Shown piece after piece: positions 28,073 to 36,305 of a stretch of DNA of 64,000 nt. Each line of letters opens with the position of its first letter. Positions within the stretch are counted from its first letter, which is position 1. The stretch comes from Acidimicrobiia bacterium (GTDB taxonomy: Bacteria > Actinomycetota > Acidimicrobiia > Spongiisociales > UBA5794). The position numbers and the translations under genes were made by a program. The notes beneath the pieces are model-generated. The model did no database searches and was not told the origin of the DNA. It saw only the letters and a program-made list of their open reading frames with translations. Location: contig DASWKR010000057.1 of assembly GCA_036396535.1 (NCBI GenBank), positions 1 through 64,000 of the forward strand, in the 5' to 3' direction.

Positions 28073-29029
28073 TCATCCCAGACCTCTGAGGACGATCCAC
28101 GGCAGCGGGGCGGCGACGAACAGGATCAGGATCGGGGCGAGGATGGCGATGATCGGTATCAGCATCACCGCACGCCGCCGAGTTGCCTGACGGCGCATCG
28201 CCTCCTGCCTGTCGTCTCGAATGTCCTCGGACAGGGCCAGGAGGGCTCCGGCGAGGTCGGATCCTCTCTCGTCTGCGGTGGCGAGCACCTGATAGCAGCG
28301 CCTGGCGTGCGGCTCGGGTGTCAACGCTGCGATCCTGCGAAACGCTGCGCCGGCGGGCATTCCGCTCTGATGGAGGCGCAACGCTTCACCGAGCTCGTCG
28401 ATGATGGCGCCATGTCCCCGCTCGGTGAGCCCGCGCACTGCAGAAACGACCCCGCCCCCGACACGGATCCTCATCGCCAGCAGCTGGTTGATGGTGTAGA
28501 GCTCGATCCGCATGCGGTTGCTGCGGTCTTCGATGGCACCGTCGACCTTACCGCGCCAGTAGGCGGCCCCGCCGACGAAACCGATGACGGACGAGAGCAG
28601 CGTCAATGCAGCTGAACGTCTCGTGACGATCGCCACGAGGAATCCGACTGATCCGCCCGTCGCTGCGAGCAACAGCTGCCTGACTCTGTACTCCTGGACC
28701 CGAGTGGCGGCGGGGACGTTCTGGAGCAGGCCGGCTTGTCGGAGCCGTCTGGCGACGCCGTCCTCGCTCGTTGCGTCGATGAGCCTTCCGAGCTTGTCGG
28801 CGAGAGAGAGGAGCGGCGGAGCGAAGAGCCGCGCCACAGTCGACTCCCCTCCGCGGCTCGGCATGACTGCAGTGACGTCGACGCTCCGCCCGAGCATCGA
28901 TCTGGCGGCTGCCGTGTACGGCCGCACTCGGGCCGACAGGCGCACCTGCGGCCTGACGATGTAGCCGGCGAACAAGGCGGCGGCGATTCCTGCGAGCGCG
29001 GCGGCCAGAACGGGTAGACCGAACATCAC
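28073..29029 (-). CDS. TadC-like pilus assembly membrane protein
   Basis: A 318-residue inner-membrane platform protein of the T2SSF family. Four hydrophobic helices (near 3-25, about 115-160 and 290-310). The cytoplasmic domain contains RVGGGVVSAVRGLTERGHG and DERGSDLAGALLALSEDIRDD, as in TadC. Its ATG overlaps the TadB-like stop (ATGA). With TadB it forms the base on which CpaF acts. A family-A repeat lies directly after the gene. Confidence 0.88.
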   Translation of the reverse strand: MMFGLPVLAAALAGIAAALFAGYIVRPQVRLSARVRPYTAAARSMLGRSVDVTAVMPSRGGESTVARLFAPPLLSLADKLGRLIDATSEDGVARRLRQAGLLQNVPAATRVQEYRVRQLLLAATGGSVGFLVAIVTRRSAALTLLSSVIGFVGGAAYWRGKVDGAIEDRSNRMRIELYTINQLLAMRIRVGGGVVSAVRGLTERGHGAIIDELGEALRLHQSGMPAGAAFRRIAALTPEPHARRCYQVLATADERGSDLAGALLALSEDIRDDRQEAMRRQATRRRAVMLIPIIAILAPILILFVAAPLPWIVLRGLG

Positions 29030-29916
29030 ACCCCGATCTCAGCCGGCTCGGACCCGAAGACCCGCTCTTCGACCGGTTCCCGCCCGAGCCGCGCCACCCA
29101 GACGGCACCGGCGAGGCTCAACACACCGGCGACGACCACGACGACGAGACCGAGGGAGCTGCGATAGAAGTCCCGATACTGGCCGGGCCGCGCCGTCAGC
29201 AGGAGCAGCACGAACCACGGGACGGCGAACACGATCCTGGCGTTGATCCGCTGTTCGAGTGCATTCGAGCGGATCTCCTCGAGCGTTCGGAGGTCTCGGG
29301 TCGTGGCTTCAGCCAGGTCGTAGAGGATCTCCGGCACGATCGAGCCGCCTCGCTGGTATGCGAGCAGCAGCACCTCGACGATCCGGTCGGTCGTCGGGTC
29401 GGCCAGCTCGTCGCGTACCGCCTCGAGTGCCGCCGTCGGGCCGAGGACCCGAGCCAGCGTCGGGTATCTGGCGAACGCCTCCCGAAGGCCGTCCGGCCCG
29501 GTGAGAGAGAGCTCGTCGAGCGCCGCCGCAAGAGACATGCCGCTGCGAACGGACCCAACGAGATGGCGGAGGCCATCAGGCCATGCCTGCTGAGTCTCGG
29601 CCAGCCTACGAAGCCGCCGTCGGGCGTAGAACCAGCGTGGCAGGGCCGCCATGGAGATCGCCGGCGGAAGGGCCACCCAAACGGTGCCACTCATGGCGAC
29701 GCCGGCGAAAAGCCCGACCAAGCCCACCACGAGGGAGGCCGCCCAGAAGCGGGCCGGCGACATCTGCAAGCCGGCTTGGAGCAACCAGAGCTGCCCGCTC
29801 GACACGACGGCACGAGACCCGGAGGTGCGCCACGACAGGCTTGGTGCCACCCCCGTGATGTAGCCCGCTGCGAGATAGGCGAAGACCCCGGCGGACAGGG
29901 CGGCGAGCAGTCTCAC
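29026..29916 (-). CDS. TadB-like pilus assembly membrane protein
   Basis: A 296-residue T2SSF-family protein with helices at the N-terminus, about 75-110 and the C-terminus. The domain has LRHLVGSVRSGMSLAAALDE and AYQRGGSIVPEILYDLAEAT, typical of TadB. The GTG at 29916 overlaps the CpaF stop (GTGA), so it is preferred over upstream in-frame codons. It partners TadC. Confidence 0.88.
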   Translation of the reverse strand: MRLLAALSAGVFAYLAAGYITGVAPSLSWRTSGSRAVVSSGQLWLLQAGLQMSPARFWAASLVVGLVGLFAGVAMSGTVWVALPPAISMAALPRWFYARRRLRRLAETQQAWPDGLRHLVGSVRSGMSLAAALDELSLTGPDGLREAFARYPTLARVLGPTAALEAVRDELADPTTDRIVEVLLLAYQRGGSIVPEILYDLAEATTRDLRTLEEIRSNALEQRINARIVFAVPWFVLLLLTARPGQYRDFYRSSLGLVVVVVAGVLSLAGAVWVARLGREPVEERVFGSEPAEIGV

Positions 29917-31199
29917 AGCGGGTTCACCGTCCCGTCGCATATCGCCCGCAAGGAGTGATTCCCACCGATCGCAGCCTCGATTCGCTCGGCAATTTCGACG
30001 GGTGGGAGGCTCCCCGTCCACGCGAACGGCTTGCCGAGCGCCTCACGGAGAAAGATCGGCTCCGTGGTGAAGTCGTCGGTGAGTGACGGAGTGACTGCCA
30101 GGATCTCAGTCGTCTGGCGCCGCAGACCGTCACTCCTGGCGACCGCATCCCTGTCGAGGTGAACGACGAAGTCGATCGTGCTCGCAAAGACCTTGCGGAC
30201 GACGCGCTCCGTGACGTTCTCTCCCGCCATGAGCGCCGCGTTCGAGATCGCATTGAGCGCGTCTCGCGCCGAATTCGCATGCACGGTGCAACAGAATCCG
30301 CAACCGGCGTTGGACGCCCTCGTCAACTCGAAGGCCTCGGCGCCGCGGACTTCGCCGACCACGATGCGGTCGGGCCGCATCGCCAATACGAGCTTCACGA
30401 GGGCGCGCAACGAGATCTCGCCTCGGCCGTCGAGACCGGGGGGCCGCGCTTCGTAGTAGGACGAGTGCGGGCTGAGCGGCACGTGCAGCTCTCGCACCTC
30501 CTCGACGCACCGGACGCAATGGCTGGCAGGAGTCGCATCGAGGAGAGCGGACAGCAGTGACGTCTTGCCGGCCCCCGGAGGACCGGACACGAGCACCGAC
30601 GTCGATGCCTGCATGACCGCCCAGAGAAAGCCCGCCGCCGGCGGCGACAACGAGCCGCGCTCGACTAGGTAGGGAAGCGTCTCCCGCCGGAGCGCATACC
30701 GACGGATCGTCGCGGAGATCTTGTCCGAGATCGGCGGGATGACCGCGGTGAGCCGGGCGGTGTCTTCGAGCACTCTCGCCTGAACGATGGGGCTCGATGT
30801 GTCGAGATGGCGATCGGTGTCGCCCAGGAGCCGACTGATCACCTGCATCGTCTCCTCGCTCGTCGTCGGTGTCGTCAGAGACTGCAGGCGCCCGTCGCCG
30901 TCGATGTAGGTGACGCGGTCTCCCTCGATGAAGATCTCCTCGATCTCCCCGCGAGCGAACAGCTCGGTGAGAGCACCGTGCTGGGTGATGGAACGAATCA
31001 CCCGGCGCGACATCTCGGCAGGGTCGCGCAGTGTTCTCATGCCGGCGGCGCCCTGATGGGCCATCGCCTGATAGGCCTCGACTGCCTCCGAGATCACGGT
31101 CTGGACGCGGCCCTCGTCGAGCCGCGGGTCGAGCTTCTCAGCATCGATCTTGTCGAGGACCCTTCGCCGTATGTGCTCATAGGCGCTCGTCTGGCTCAC
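29913..31199 (-). CDS. CpaF/TadA pilus assembly ATPase
   Basis: A 428-residue hexameric secretion ATPase (T2SSE family). N-terminal domain about 1-190; Walker A SGPPGAGKTSLL near 210; Asp-box and Walker B PDRIVVGEVRGAEAFELTRA; His-box CTVHANSARDALN. It powers assembly of the Flp pilus. The GTG start overlaps the TadZ-like stop (GTGA). Several Cys (HCVRCVEE, GCGFCCTVHA) resemble the zinc-binding CxxC seen in some relatives, which is notable but unproven. Confidence 0.93.
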   Translation of the reverse strand: MSQTSAYEHIRRRVLDKIDAEKLDPRLDEGRVQTVISEAVEAYQAMAHQGAAGMRTLRDPAEMSRRVIRSITQHGALTELFARGEIEEIFIEGDRVTYIDGDGRLQSLTTPTTSEETMQVISRLLGDTDRHLDTSSPIVQARVLEDTARLTAVIPPISDKISATIRRYALRRETLPYLVERGSLSPPAAGFLWAVMQASTSVLVSGPPGAGKTSLLSALLDATPASHCVRCVEEVRELHVPLSPHSSYYEARPPGLDGRGEISLRALVKLVLAMRPDRIVVGEVRGAEAFELTRASNAGCGFCCTVHANSARDALNAISNAALMAGENVTERVVRKVFASTIDFVVHLDRDAVARSDGLRRQTTEILAVTPSLTDDFTTEPIFLREALGKPFAWTGSLPPVEIAERIEAAIGGNHSLRAICDGTVNPL

Positions 31200-32413
31200 C
31201 GGCGTACCCCCATCGGGACGGCGACGCGAGCCAGCCTGGCGACGGCCTTCGTGAACGGCCCTCTGGGGACGGGATCACCGCTCCAGGCGGCTCGAGCGAC
31301 ACGCCTGTCGTGAGGCACCATCGTCACCGACCGAGGCGAGACGGCCTTACGAACCTCGGCCTCGAGCTCGCCAGCCGCGAAGGCGCCACCAGAATGCTGG
31401 TTGATGACGACATGCAGCGGCTTGCCGGCGATGAGACGTCTTCCGTCCGCCAGCCAGTCGATGATGCGACCCGCGCCAAGTGGCGAGGCCGAGCCGACGA
31501 GGACGATCACGTCTGCGGCAACGAGGAGACTCCGCGAGACTCCGAAACGCGCCGGGCCGCCCTGGTCCGGCAGGTCATCGATCCTCGATCCGACGTTCAC
31601 GACGACCTGGGCGCGCGTCGCCCGGAGCTCGGCGAGGACTTCGGTGACGTCGCCGGGACGGAGCTCGAACCAGTCGCGAGGGTTGGGGAGCCCGCACAGC
31701 ACCTCGATCCCGATCGACGTGAGGCGGTGGAGCGTCGCGTCGAGTTGAGTCGTCCTGTGGAGGACTGCGTCAACGGCAGATCGGATGTTGGGGTGGAGCC
31801 CGAGCCCGAGCCGCTGTGCGATCGACGGTGCCTGCTCGTCAGCGTCGACGAGGACGGTCGAAACCTCGTTGTCACGCAATGCCGCCGCCAGCGCGATCGC
31901 GATCTCCGTGGCGCCGCTGCCTCCCGTGGCTGCCGAAACGGCAACCACGGTCCCTCGGTTGCCTCCATGTGGGACGGCGTCGTGATCTGCCACAACCGAT
32001 GGCGGCCTCCCGCGAAAGGCGTCGACCGGGCTCGCCGGCTTCGCATCGTCCGTGACGACCGGACCGACGAGGCGTACCACGATCTCGAGGATCTCGGCCG
32101 CCGGAGAGTCCGCGGCGACGGCCTCGTCGACGCCAAGGTCGAGCAGGCGAGCCTTGCCGGCCCCCTCGGTGTCGGCGCCGTCGTAGAAGCCGATCACACG
32201 CGCCCCGCGCCGTTGCAGCGCCGCGACGAGCCTGTGGCTGAGGAACGAAGTGACGTCGTCGACGAGCAGAGCGTCGTACTGCTCCGCAATCGCGTCCTCA
32301 GGTGAGACCACGTAGCCGCGCACGACGGCGCCGCCATGATCCATGAGGAAGAAGTGCAGGTCCTGGGCCCATTCGCGTGTCGAGTGGGCGAGCACGACGG
32401 TTGGCTCACGCAT
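31196..32413 (-). CDS. TadZ/CpaE-like pilus localisation ATPase
   Basis: A 405-residue protein with a receiver-like N-terminal domain (about 1-120, YDALLVDDVTSFL) and a MinD/ParA-like ATPase domain from about 155. The ATP loop is AVSAATGGSGATEIAIAL: both Lys residues expected in the deviant Walker A (KGGxGKT) are absent, as in some CpaE/TadZ proteins. It probably positions the Tad machine at a cell site. The ATG at 32413 overlaps the CpaB-like gene by eight bases; longer frames have no family sequence. Confidence 0.85.
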   Translation of the reverse strand: MREPTVVLAHSTREWAQDLHFFLMDHGGAVVRGYVVSPEDAIAEQYDALLVDDVTSFLSHRLVAALQRRGARVIGFYDGADTEGAGKARLLDLGVDEAVAADSPAAEILEIVVRLVGPVVTDDAKPASPVDAFRGRPPSVVADHDAVPHGGNRGTVVAVSAATGGSGATEIAIALAAALRDNEVSTVLVDADEQAPSIAQRLGLGLHPNIRSAVDAVLHRTTQLDATLHRLTSIGIEVLCGLPNPRDWFELRPGDVTEVLAELRATRAQVVVNVGSRIDDLPDQGGPARFGVSRSLLVAADVIVLVGSASPLGAGRIIDWLADGRRLIAGKPLHVVINQHSGGAFAAGELEAEVRKAVSPRSVTMVPHDRRVARAAWSGDPVPRGPFTKAVARLARVAVPMGVRR

Positions 32414-33125
32414 CGCCGGATCTCGGGTCGAACACGGCGAGCGGATCGGCCGGCGACGCTCCCGTGGCGCGCACGACGTATATCTCACCGTCCGTGAGAG
32501 CCGAGGCGAGGCGCAAGGTGGTCGGCCCGTCGGCCGCGATGGTGACGATGAGATCCGATGAAGCAGCGACGGACGAGCCGCTCGAGAGGACATCGATCAC
32601 CTCCACGTTCGTGACGACATACGAGGCAATGCCATCACGAACGACGACCACGTCGACCTGATCGCCCACGTCTATGTCGCCGCCCACCGACCGGCCTGAT
32701 GTGAGCTCGATGGCCATCGCCCTCAGCCCCTCGGCACCGAGCGCGGCCCGCAGGTCGGTGGCGAGGATCGGATCACCGCCACGGATGGAGGCGCCGGCGA
32801 CTCTGCCGGCTTCGATGGCCTCGGCGACTTCGGCATCGCTCAACAGCGCATCGATGAGAGCGATGTCGTCGGCGGACGTCTCGACCATGCGAACATCCTC
32901 GGCCACGAGGCTCGCCCCGGCCGGGATGTCGTGGGCGGCGACCGCCACGAGGGCCGCTTCGGATCTGTCGCGCAGCAGGGCAAGGACGAGTAGGAACGCC
33001 AGCAGCCCGGCAAGCACCATGATCACGTGGCCGATCGACAGTTGCGTGAGCAACGGTCGGCGCGGAACCGGCTCCGTGATCGGCGATTCCATCGGTGGAT
33101 CCGCCCGTCGCGCAGTCTGAGTCAT
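32406..33125 (-). CDS. CpaB/RcpC-like pilus assembly protein
   Basis: A 239-residue protein with one N-terminal helix (about 32-52) and an extracytoplasmic SAF domain (VAVAAHDIPAGASLVAEDV), then a beta-rich region. This is the RcpC/CpaB layout. In monoderm bacteria it would stabilise the pilus in the wall since no secretin is present. It is the first gene of the assembly operon, with GGAGGTGA about seven bases before the ATG. Order: cpaB, tadZ, cpaF, tadB, tadC, then pilins. Confidence 0.87.
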   Translation of the reverse strand: MTQTARRADPPMESPITEPVPRRPLLTQLSIGHVIMVLAGLLAFLLVLALLRDRSEAALVAVAAHDIPAGASLVAEDVRMVETSADDIALIDALLSDAEVAEAIEAGRVAGASIRGGDPILATDLRAALGAEGLRAMAIELTSGRSVGGDIDVGDQVDVVVVRDGIASYVVTNVEVIDVLSSGSSVAASSDLIVTIAADGPTTLRLASALTDGEIYVVRATGASPADPLAVFDPRSGDA

Positions 33126-33249
33126 CCCCTGTCACCTCCCCCAGTCGAAGTCCCCCGGTGCGATGATGAGTGCGATCAGCCGGGCGGCTCGTTCGGCCTG
33201 GGTGAGGCCCTGCTGGATCTTATTGCCTTGCGGTGGTCGGCCGCCACCG

Positions 33250-33471
33250 TCACGTGTCGACGTCCTGGTCGAGCCGCTCGCTCACGGGGAAGCCCTTCAG
33301 CCATTCGAGCACCTCGTCGCGGAAGAAGCGGAAGGAGCGGCCGCCCGGAAGCCGGTATGCGGGGATCGAGCCTTCTCGCGCCATCCGGCGAACCACCTGG
33401 ACGTTCATCCCCAGGAGCTCGGCGACCATGGCGGTGTCGAGCACTTGTGGATAGTCCTCGCTCCGTGCCAC
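33250..33471 (-). CDS. Excisionase/MerR-type DNA-binding protein
   Basis: A 73-residue helix-turn-helix protein: MVAELLGMNVQVVRRMAREG then IPAYRLPGGRSFRFFRDEVL, the winged helix of the HTH_17 (excisionase/MerR-like) family. GTG 33471 has an excellent site, AAGGAGG, seven bases before it. It is encoded 124 bp upstream of the Tad operon on the same strand, so it may regulate that operon. No integrase or phage gene is near, so a true excisionase role is unlikely. Confidence 0.85.
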   Translation of the reverse strand: MARSEDYPQVLDTAMVAELLGMNVQVVRRMAREGSIPAYRLPGGRSFRFFRDEVLEWLKGFPVSERLDQDVDT

Positions 33472-33565
33472 TGCCCAGCCTCCTTCGCCGCCCTTTTGTG
33501 GATGGTACACGATTGAGAACGGGCTGTGGCGAGATTTAACGATACTCTTCGCGTCCCACCCTCTG

Positions 33566-33612
33566 CTCTTGCGTCCCACCGTCGCACACATGCGATGCAG
33601 GGACGCAGGAAC
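33566..33612. repeat. Family-A intergenic palindromic repeat
   Basis: Left arm CTCTTGCGTCCC, inner CGCACACATGCG, right arm GGGACGCAGGAAC. The left end has lost the GTT. Confidence 0.85.
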
Positions 33613-33631
33613 CTCGAGACCGCCGCCCCAG

Positions 33632-33680
33632 CATTCCGGCGTCCCACAGTCGCACCGACGCGATGCAGGGACGCAGGATC
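33632..33680. repeat. Family-A intergenic palindromic repeat
   Basis: ATTCCGGCGTCCC, inner CGCACCGACGCG and GGGACGCAGGAT. It is 20 bp from the previous copy and in the same orientation. Confidence 0.8.
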
Positions 33681-33998
33681 GGGGGTGGAGGCGGCCCCCC
33701 GCCTCAGCGGGGGTCCCACCCGGCGCGGATGTTGCGCTTGAACTTCGGCTTGCGGCGCGGACCCCTGGCGGCCTCGAACCCGGACGCCACCCTTCCTCCC
33801 GTTGCGTCGCACAGAACGCTTGGGAGCAACGAGCGGCGGGTTTCGCATCGTCCCACAGGGCCCCCGCCAGGCCATGCTTCCTCACTCGACGTCGAAACGT
33901 CCTGCCTGGGCACCACACCCACAGGGCGTAGCCAACCATGCACATAGCGCGTTGTGGAGGAAAGTTCTCTCTCACTCTGCGCAAGTGGTCTGCCGGCC

Positions 33999-34047
33999 GT
34001 TCATGCGTCGCACCGTCGCAAATGTGCGATGCAGGGGCGCCGGAACG
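33999..34047. repeat. Family-A intergenic palindromic repeat
   Basis: GTTCATGCGTCGC, inner CGCAAATGTGCG, right arm GGGGCGCCGGAAC. It ends 34 bp before the GTG of the next gene, so it could lie in its promoter. Confidence 0.85.
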
Positions 34048-34080
34048 GCCCACGTTCGCTCCAGGTGCGACAATCGCCGT

Positions 34081-34629
34081 GTGACGACCGGCGACCCATT
34101 CGAGGAGCTGGACGAGGAGCTGCGGCACCGGATGGCGGGCGAGTTCCGGAGGACGGCCGAGGAGGACGAGTACGCCGCCCGCAAGGCGGCGCTGCGTTCC
34201 CGATCCCTCGCTGACGTCGCATTCGAGCTGCTCGGGCGGGGCGACGTCGTCGCAGCCGTCGTCGGGAGCTGGCACCGCTACCAGGGGACCATGAGTCACG
34301 CCAAGGGATCGCTGGCGAGCCTCACCACGGGGATCGGGGACTCGGTGCACCTCAACCTGGAGGGCCCGGTGTCACTGGAGGTGGTCGAACGCAGCGCCGC
34401 CGGCGGCCGCTCGCGAGAGCCCATGGCCGCCGAGTCGTTCATGGCGAAGCTGAGGGAGATCGAACTCAGCGAGCATCCCGTCGACATCGTGCTGCACTCG
34501 GTCGAGGAGTCGATCGCCGGGCGCATCGAGGCGGTCACGAAGGATCACGTGATGCTCGTGACGACGGACTCGCGGACCTGGTTCGTCCCCATCAGGGAGA
34601 TCGCGGCAGTCGTCGAACGGGAAACGTGA
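34081..34629 (+). CDS. Protein of unknown function
   Basis: A 182-residue soluble protein. The first 60 residues are rich in Glu and Arg and likely helical. Residues about 70-182 look beta-rich (VDIVLHSVEESIAGRIEAVT, then MLVTTDSRTWFVPIREIAAV), like a small SH3- or Sm-type barrel. I recognise no family. GTG 34081 is chosen: a GACAAT -10-like hexamer ends 6 nt before it and no ribosome site exists, so a leaderless transcript is likely. Confidence 0.65.
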   Translation: MTTGDPFEELDEELRHRMAGEFRRTAEEDEYAARKAALRSRSLADVAFELLGRGDVVAAVVGSWHRYQGTMSHAKGSLASLTTGIGDSVHLNLEGPVSLEVVERSAAGGRSREPMAAESFMAKLREIELSEHPVDIVLHSVEESIAGRIEAVTKDHVMLVTTDSRTWFVPIREIAAVVERET

Positions 34630-34753
34630 ACCAGTCATGTGCGTGATGACACGCCAGAGCGGTGGGCCGGCGGTCCCCCCAGAACTCTCGCCTTTGAGCA
34701 AGCAAGAGGAAGAGCGTCCGAAGTGCAACCGCCGACCCACCGGGCCTCGTGCG

Positions 34754-34900
34754 TCAGATCCTGCGTCGGGCCGACCAGCCACTGAACGCGCCGAGCAGGA
34801 GCATGACGAGAGCGATGATGAGCAGCCAGCGCAGAGCCTCGACTGCCAGTCCAACCCCGCCCAACAGCAGAGCCAGGATCAAAAGGATGACAATCCACAT
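34754..34900 (-). CDS. Small two-helix membrane protein, SigB-type promoter
   Basis: A 48-residue hydrophobic protein (MWIVILLILALLLGGVGLAV, a short EALRW turn, a second helix, then SARRRI). It resembles small stress-induced membrane proteins of actinobacteria. GAGGAGAACC precedes the ATG. A GTTTAC-14-GGGTAG promoter lies 31 bp upstream, inside the 3' end of the preceding gene. Expression as part of the general stress response is therefore likely; the molecular role is unknown. Confidence 0.75.
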   Translation of the reverse strand: MWIVILLILALLLGGVGLAVEALRWLLIIALVMLLLGAFSGWSARRRI

Positions 34901-34931
34901 TTTCGGTTCTCCTCACGGTCGATGCAGGTCC

Positions 34932-34957
34932 CTACCCGTCGCGAGAGCCCGGTAAAC
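34932..34957 (-). promoter_or_regulatory. SigB-type promoter
   Basis: Read on the minus strand: GTTTAC (34957-34952), 14-nt spacer, GGGTAG (34937-34932). It fits the SigB/SigF consensus GTTT-N13-16-GGGTAT. It overlaps the last codons of the DUF6328-like gene and would serve the 48-residue membrane protein. Confidence 0.7.
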
Positions 34958-35459
34958 CGTTCGGCTCGAACGTGACGGCAGGTACGTAGAACCACGACCA
35001 GGCAATCCCGAGCGAGACGACAACGGTCGCAACTGACGCGGCGACGTCGGCGAACACCAGCGTCGACACCAGGAACACGGCCGATGCGAGGGCGATCGCG
35101 AATATGACCGAGCCGACGATCGTGAGCATGACCGTGAAACGCAGGTGCGCGGACGACCGGCGCCGCACCCCGGAGATGGGGGCTCTGACGCGCTGGTGCA
35201 CGCTCGGCGCGATGAGGATCACAGACGAGACGGCCGAGCCGAAGAAGGCAACGTAATACGCCGTCCGGTCGACACCGCGAAGGTCGCCGAACGCCGGCTG
35301 AAACGGGAGCGTGAGGAGGAAGGCGAAGAGGACCTGCACACCGGGCAACGTCGTCCGCAACCCTTCGAGGATCGCTCGGAAGGCATCGTCGACGTCGTTC
35401 TGCGACAGGCCCTCTCCGCCGTTCCGGACTTCAGCTGTCTCAGCCAAGCCCCGTACCAA
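34932..35459 (-). CDS. DUF6328-like membrane protein
   Basis: A 175-residue membrane protein with about four helices. AILEGLRTTLPGVQVLFAFL followed by LTLPFQPAF is the segment I associate with DUF6328, a family of stress-locus membrane proteins in actinobacteria. TTG 35459 has GGAG four bases before it and overlaps the upstream gene by 20 bp; a TTG at 35447 is the alternative. It is cotranscribed with the next upstream gene, which has a SigB-like promoter. Role unknown. Confidence 0.75.
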   Translation of the reverse strand: MVRGLAETAEVRNGGEGLSQNDVDDAFRAILEGLRTTLPGVQVLFAFLLTLPFQPAFGDLRGVDRTAYYVAFFGSAVSSVILIAPSVHQRVRAPISGVRRRSSAHLRFTVMLTIVGSVIFAIALASAVFLVSTLVFADVAASVATVVVSLGIAWSWFYVPAVTFEPNGLPGSRDG

Positions 35460-35658
35460 CGGTCTCCGTCACGGTGGTGGGTACGACGCCGTCACCTGCC
35501 GACTCCTCGCCACCTCCGATGGCGGCGAGCAAGACGAGAAGAGCGACGATGGCGACGATGACGAGCAGCACGACCCAGGCGGGGCGTCCGTCACGCCACT
35601 CGAAGTCCTCGGCTTCCTGGTTCTGATCAGGAAGGGGATCGAGCATCATGGGTTGCAT
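35440..35658 (-). CDS. Small single-span membrane protein
   Basis: A 72-residue protein: acidic cytoplasmic N-terminus (PLPDQNQEAEDFEWRDGRP), one helix (about 28-47, WVVLLVIVAIVALLVLLAAI) and a Gly/Thr-rich tail outside. GGAGGTGAG precedes the ATG. A SigB-like promoter starts 33 bp upstream. It shares the 'short charged part plus one helix' form with the protein at 40238. Function unknown; likely stress-induced. Confidence 0.75.
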   Translation of the reverse strand: MQPMMLDPLPDQNQEAEDFEWRDGRPAWVVLLVIVAIVALLVLLAAIGGGEESAGDGVVPTTVTETVGTGLG

Positions 35659-35691
35659 CAGGTCTCACCTCCATTCGTGAAACAGGGAGCG

Positions 35692-35717
35692 ATACCCGAT
35701 TCGTCGAGATCTCAGAC
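35692..35717 (-). promoter_or_regulatory. SigB-type promoter (weak -35)
   Basis: On the minus strand GTCTGA, 14-nt spacer, GGGTAT, 33 bp before the ATG at 35658. The -10 is perfect; the -35 matches GTTTAA in four of six bases. Spacer length is the same as in the other three sites. Confidence 0.5.
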
Positions 35718-35730
35718 CGAAGCAAACCCC

Positions 35731-35780
35731 GTTTCCGGCGTCCCGGCATCGCACATACGCGTCAGGGGTACGCCAGAACG
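35731..35780. repeat. Family-A intergenic palindromic repeat (variant)
   Basis: GTTTCCGGCGTCCCGGCATC, then GCACATACGCGTCAGG and GTACGCCAGAACG. Nearly identical to the next copy at 35804; both belong to a variant with GTACGCCAGAAC on the right. Confidence 0.85.
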
Positions 35781-35803
35781 GACCCCAGGGGCTCGGCCCC
35801 CCC

Positions 35804-35852
35804 GTTCCGGCGTCCCGGCATCGCACCTACGCGTCAGGGGTACGCCAGAACG
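35804..35852. repeat. Family-A intergenic palindromic repeat (variant)
   Basis: Almost identical to 35731-35780, including the downstream GACCCCAGGGGCTC, so the duplicated unit is about 72 bp and longer than the palindrome itself. Confidence 0.85.
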
Positions 35853-35875
35853 GACCCCAGGGGCTCCGTGACGAA

Positions 35876-36247
35876 TCAGCCGGAGACGCGGTACCGGGCG
35901 AGAACCCCTCCCTGTCCCGAGACGTCCACCTCGTCGGCGACGGCTGCGAGCACCCGCTGCTCGAGAGATCCCTCCCAGGTGGCAGGGGGCCATGCGCCGG
36001 AGCCCCTCGGGTCGATGGACATCTCGACGTGCACCTCGCCCGCGGCCACGGTGAAGCCGGCTTCGATCCTGGCCTTCGTGTCGGCCGCGACCATCAACGA
36101 GGCCATCTCGTTCGTTGCGAGCATGGCGTCCTCTGCGCTGTCGTAAGGGATGTCCGCCTGGGTCGCCGCCCCGCACGCAACCACCCGCAAGACGGCGAGC
36201 GCCTCCCGATTGGCTGGAACCGACACCGAGATCGAGGAGGTTGTCAC
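35876..36247 (-). CDS. RsbW-like anti-sigma protein lacking the N-box Asn
   Basis: A 123-residue protein of the RsbW/SpoIIAB fold by layout: VPANREALAVLRVVACGAAT, DSAEDAMLATNEMASL, and a C-terminal beta part. In active kinases the N-box is E-x3-N; here it is NEMASL, so the Mg-binding Asn is Ser. No clear G1 box is seen. It is divergent from the sigma operon with 58 bp between starts. It may bind sigma or STAS proteins without kinase activity. GTG 36247 is the start that fits the fold. Confidence 0.6.
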   Translation of the reverse strand: MTTSSISVSVPANREALAVLRVVACGAATQADIPYDSAEDAMLATNEMASLMVAADTKARIEAGFTVAAGEVHVEMSIDPRGSGAWPPATWEGSLEQRVLAAVADEVDVSGQGGVLARYRVSG

Positions 36248-36305
36248 CCGCTGGATACTACGGTGCGAGCGCCGTCGTCCGATCCTGGTCGGGGCGGCAC
36301 ACCAC

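Larger units (their letters stand above)
33472..34080. other. Gene-poor intergenic region with three family-A repeats
   Basis: This 609-bp region separates divergent genes. It holds three family-A repeats (listed). The stretch 33680-33998 has no convincing gene. One minus-strand frame ends PRRKPKFKRNIRAGWDPR at 33707 and looks like a possible C-terminal remnant, but nothing upstream supports it. A -10-like GACAAT ends at 34074. Confidence 0.5.

Noticed and set aside
33250-33471. Prophage or integrative element marked by an excisionase-like gene
   Set aside because: No integrase, phage structural gene, attachment site or change in base composition around it.
33707-33943. Minus-strand frame ending PRRKPKFKRNIRAGWDPR
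   Set aside because: No start signal or upstream family sequence; the frame runs through repeat-rich DNA. At best a gene remnant.
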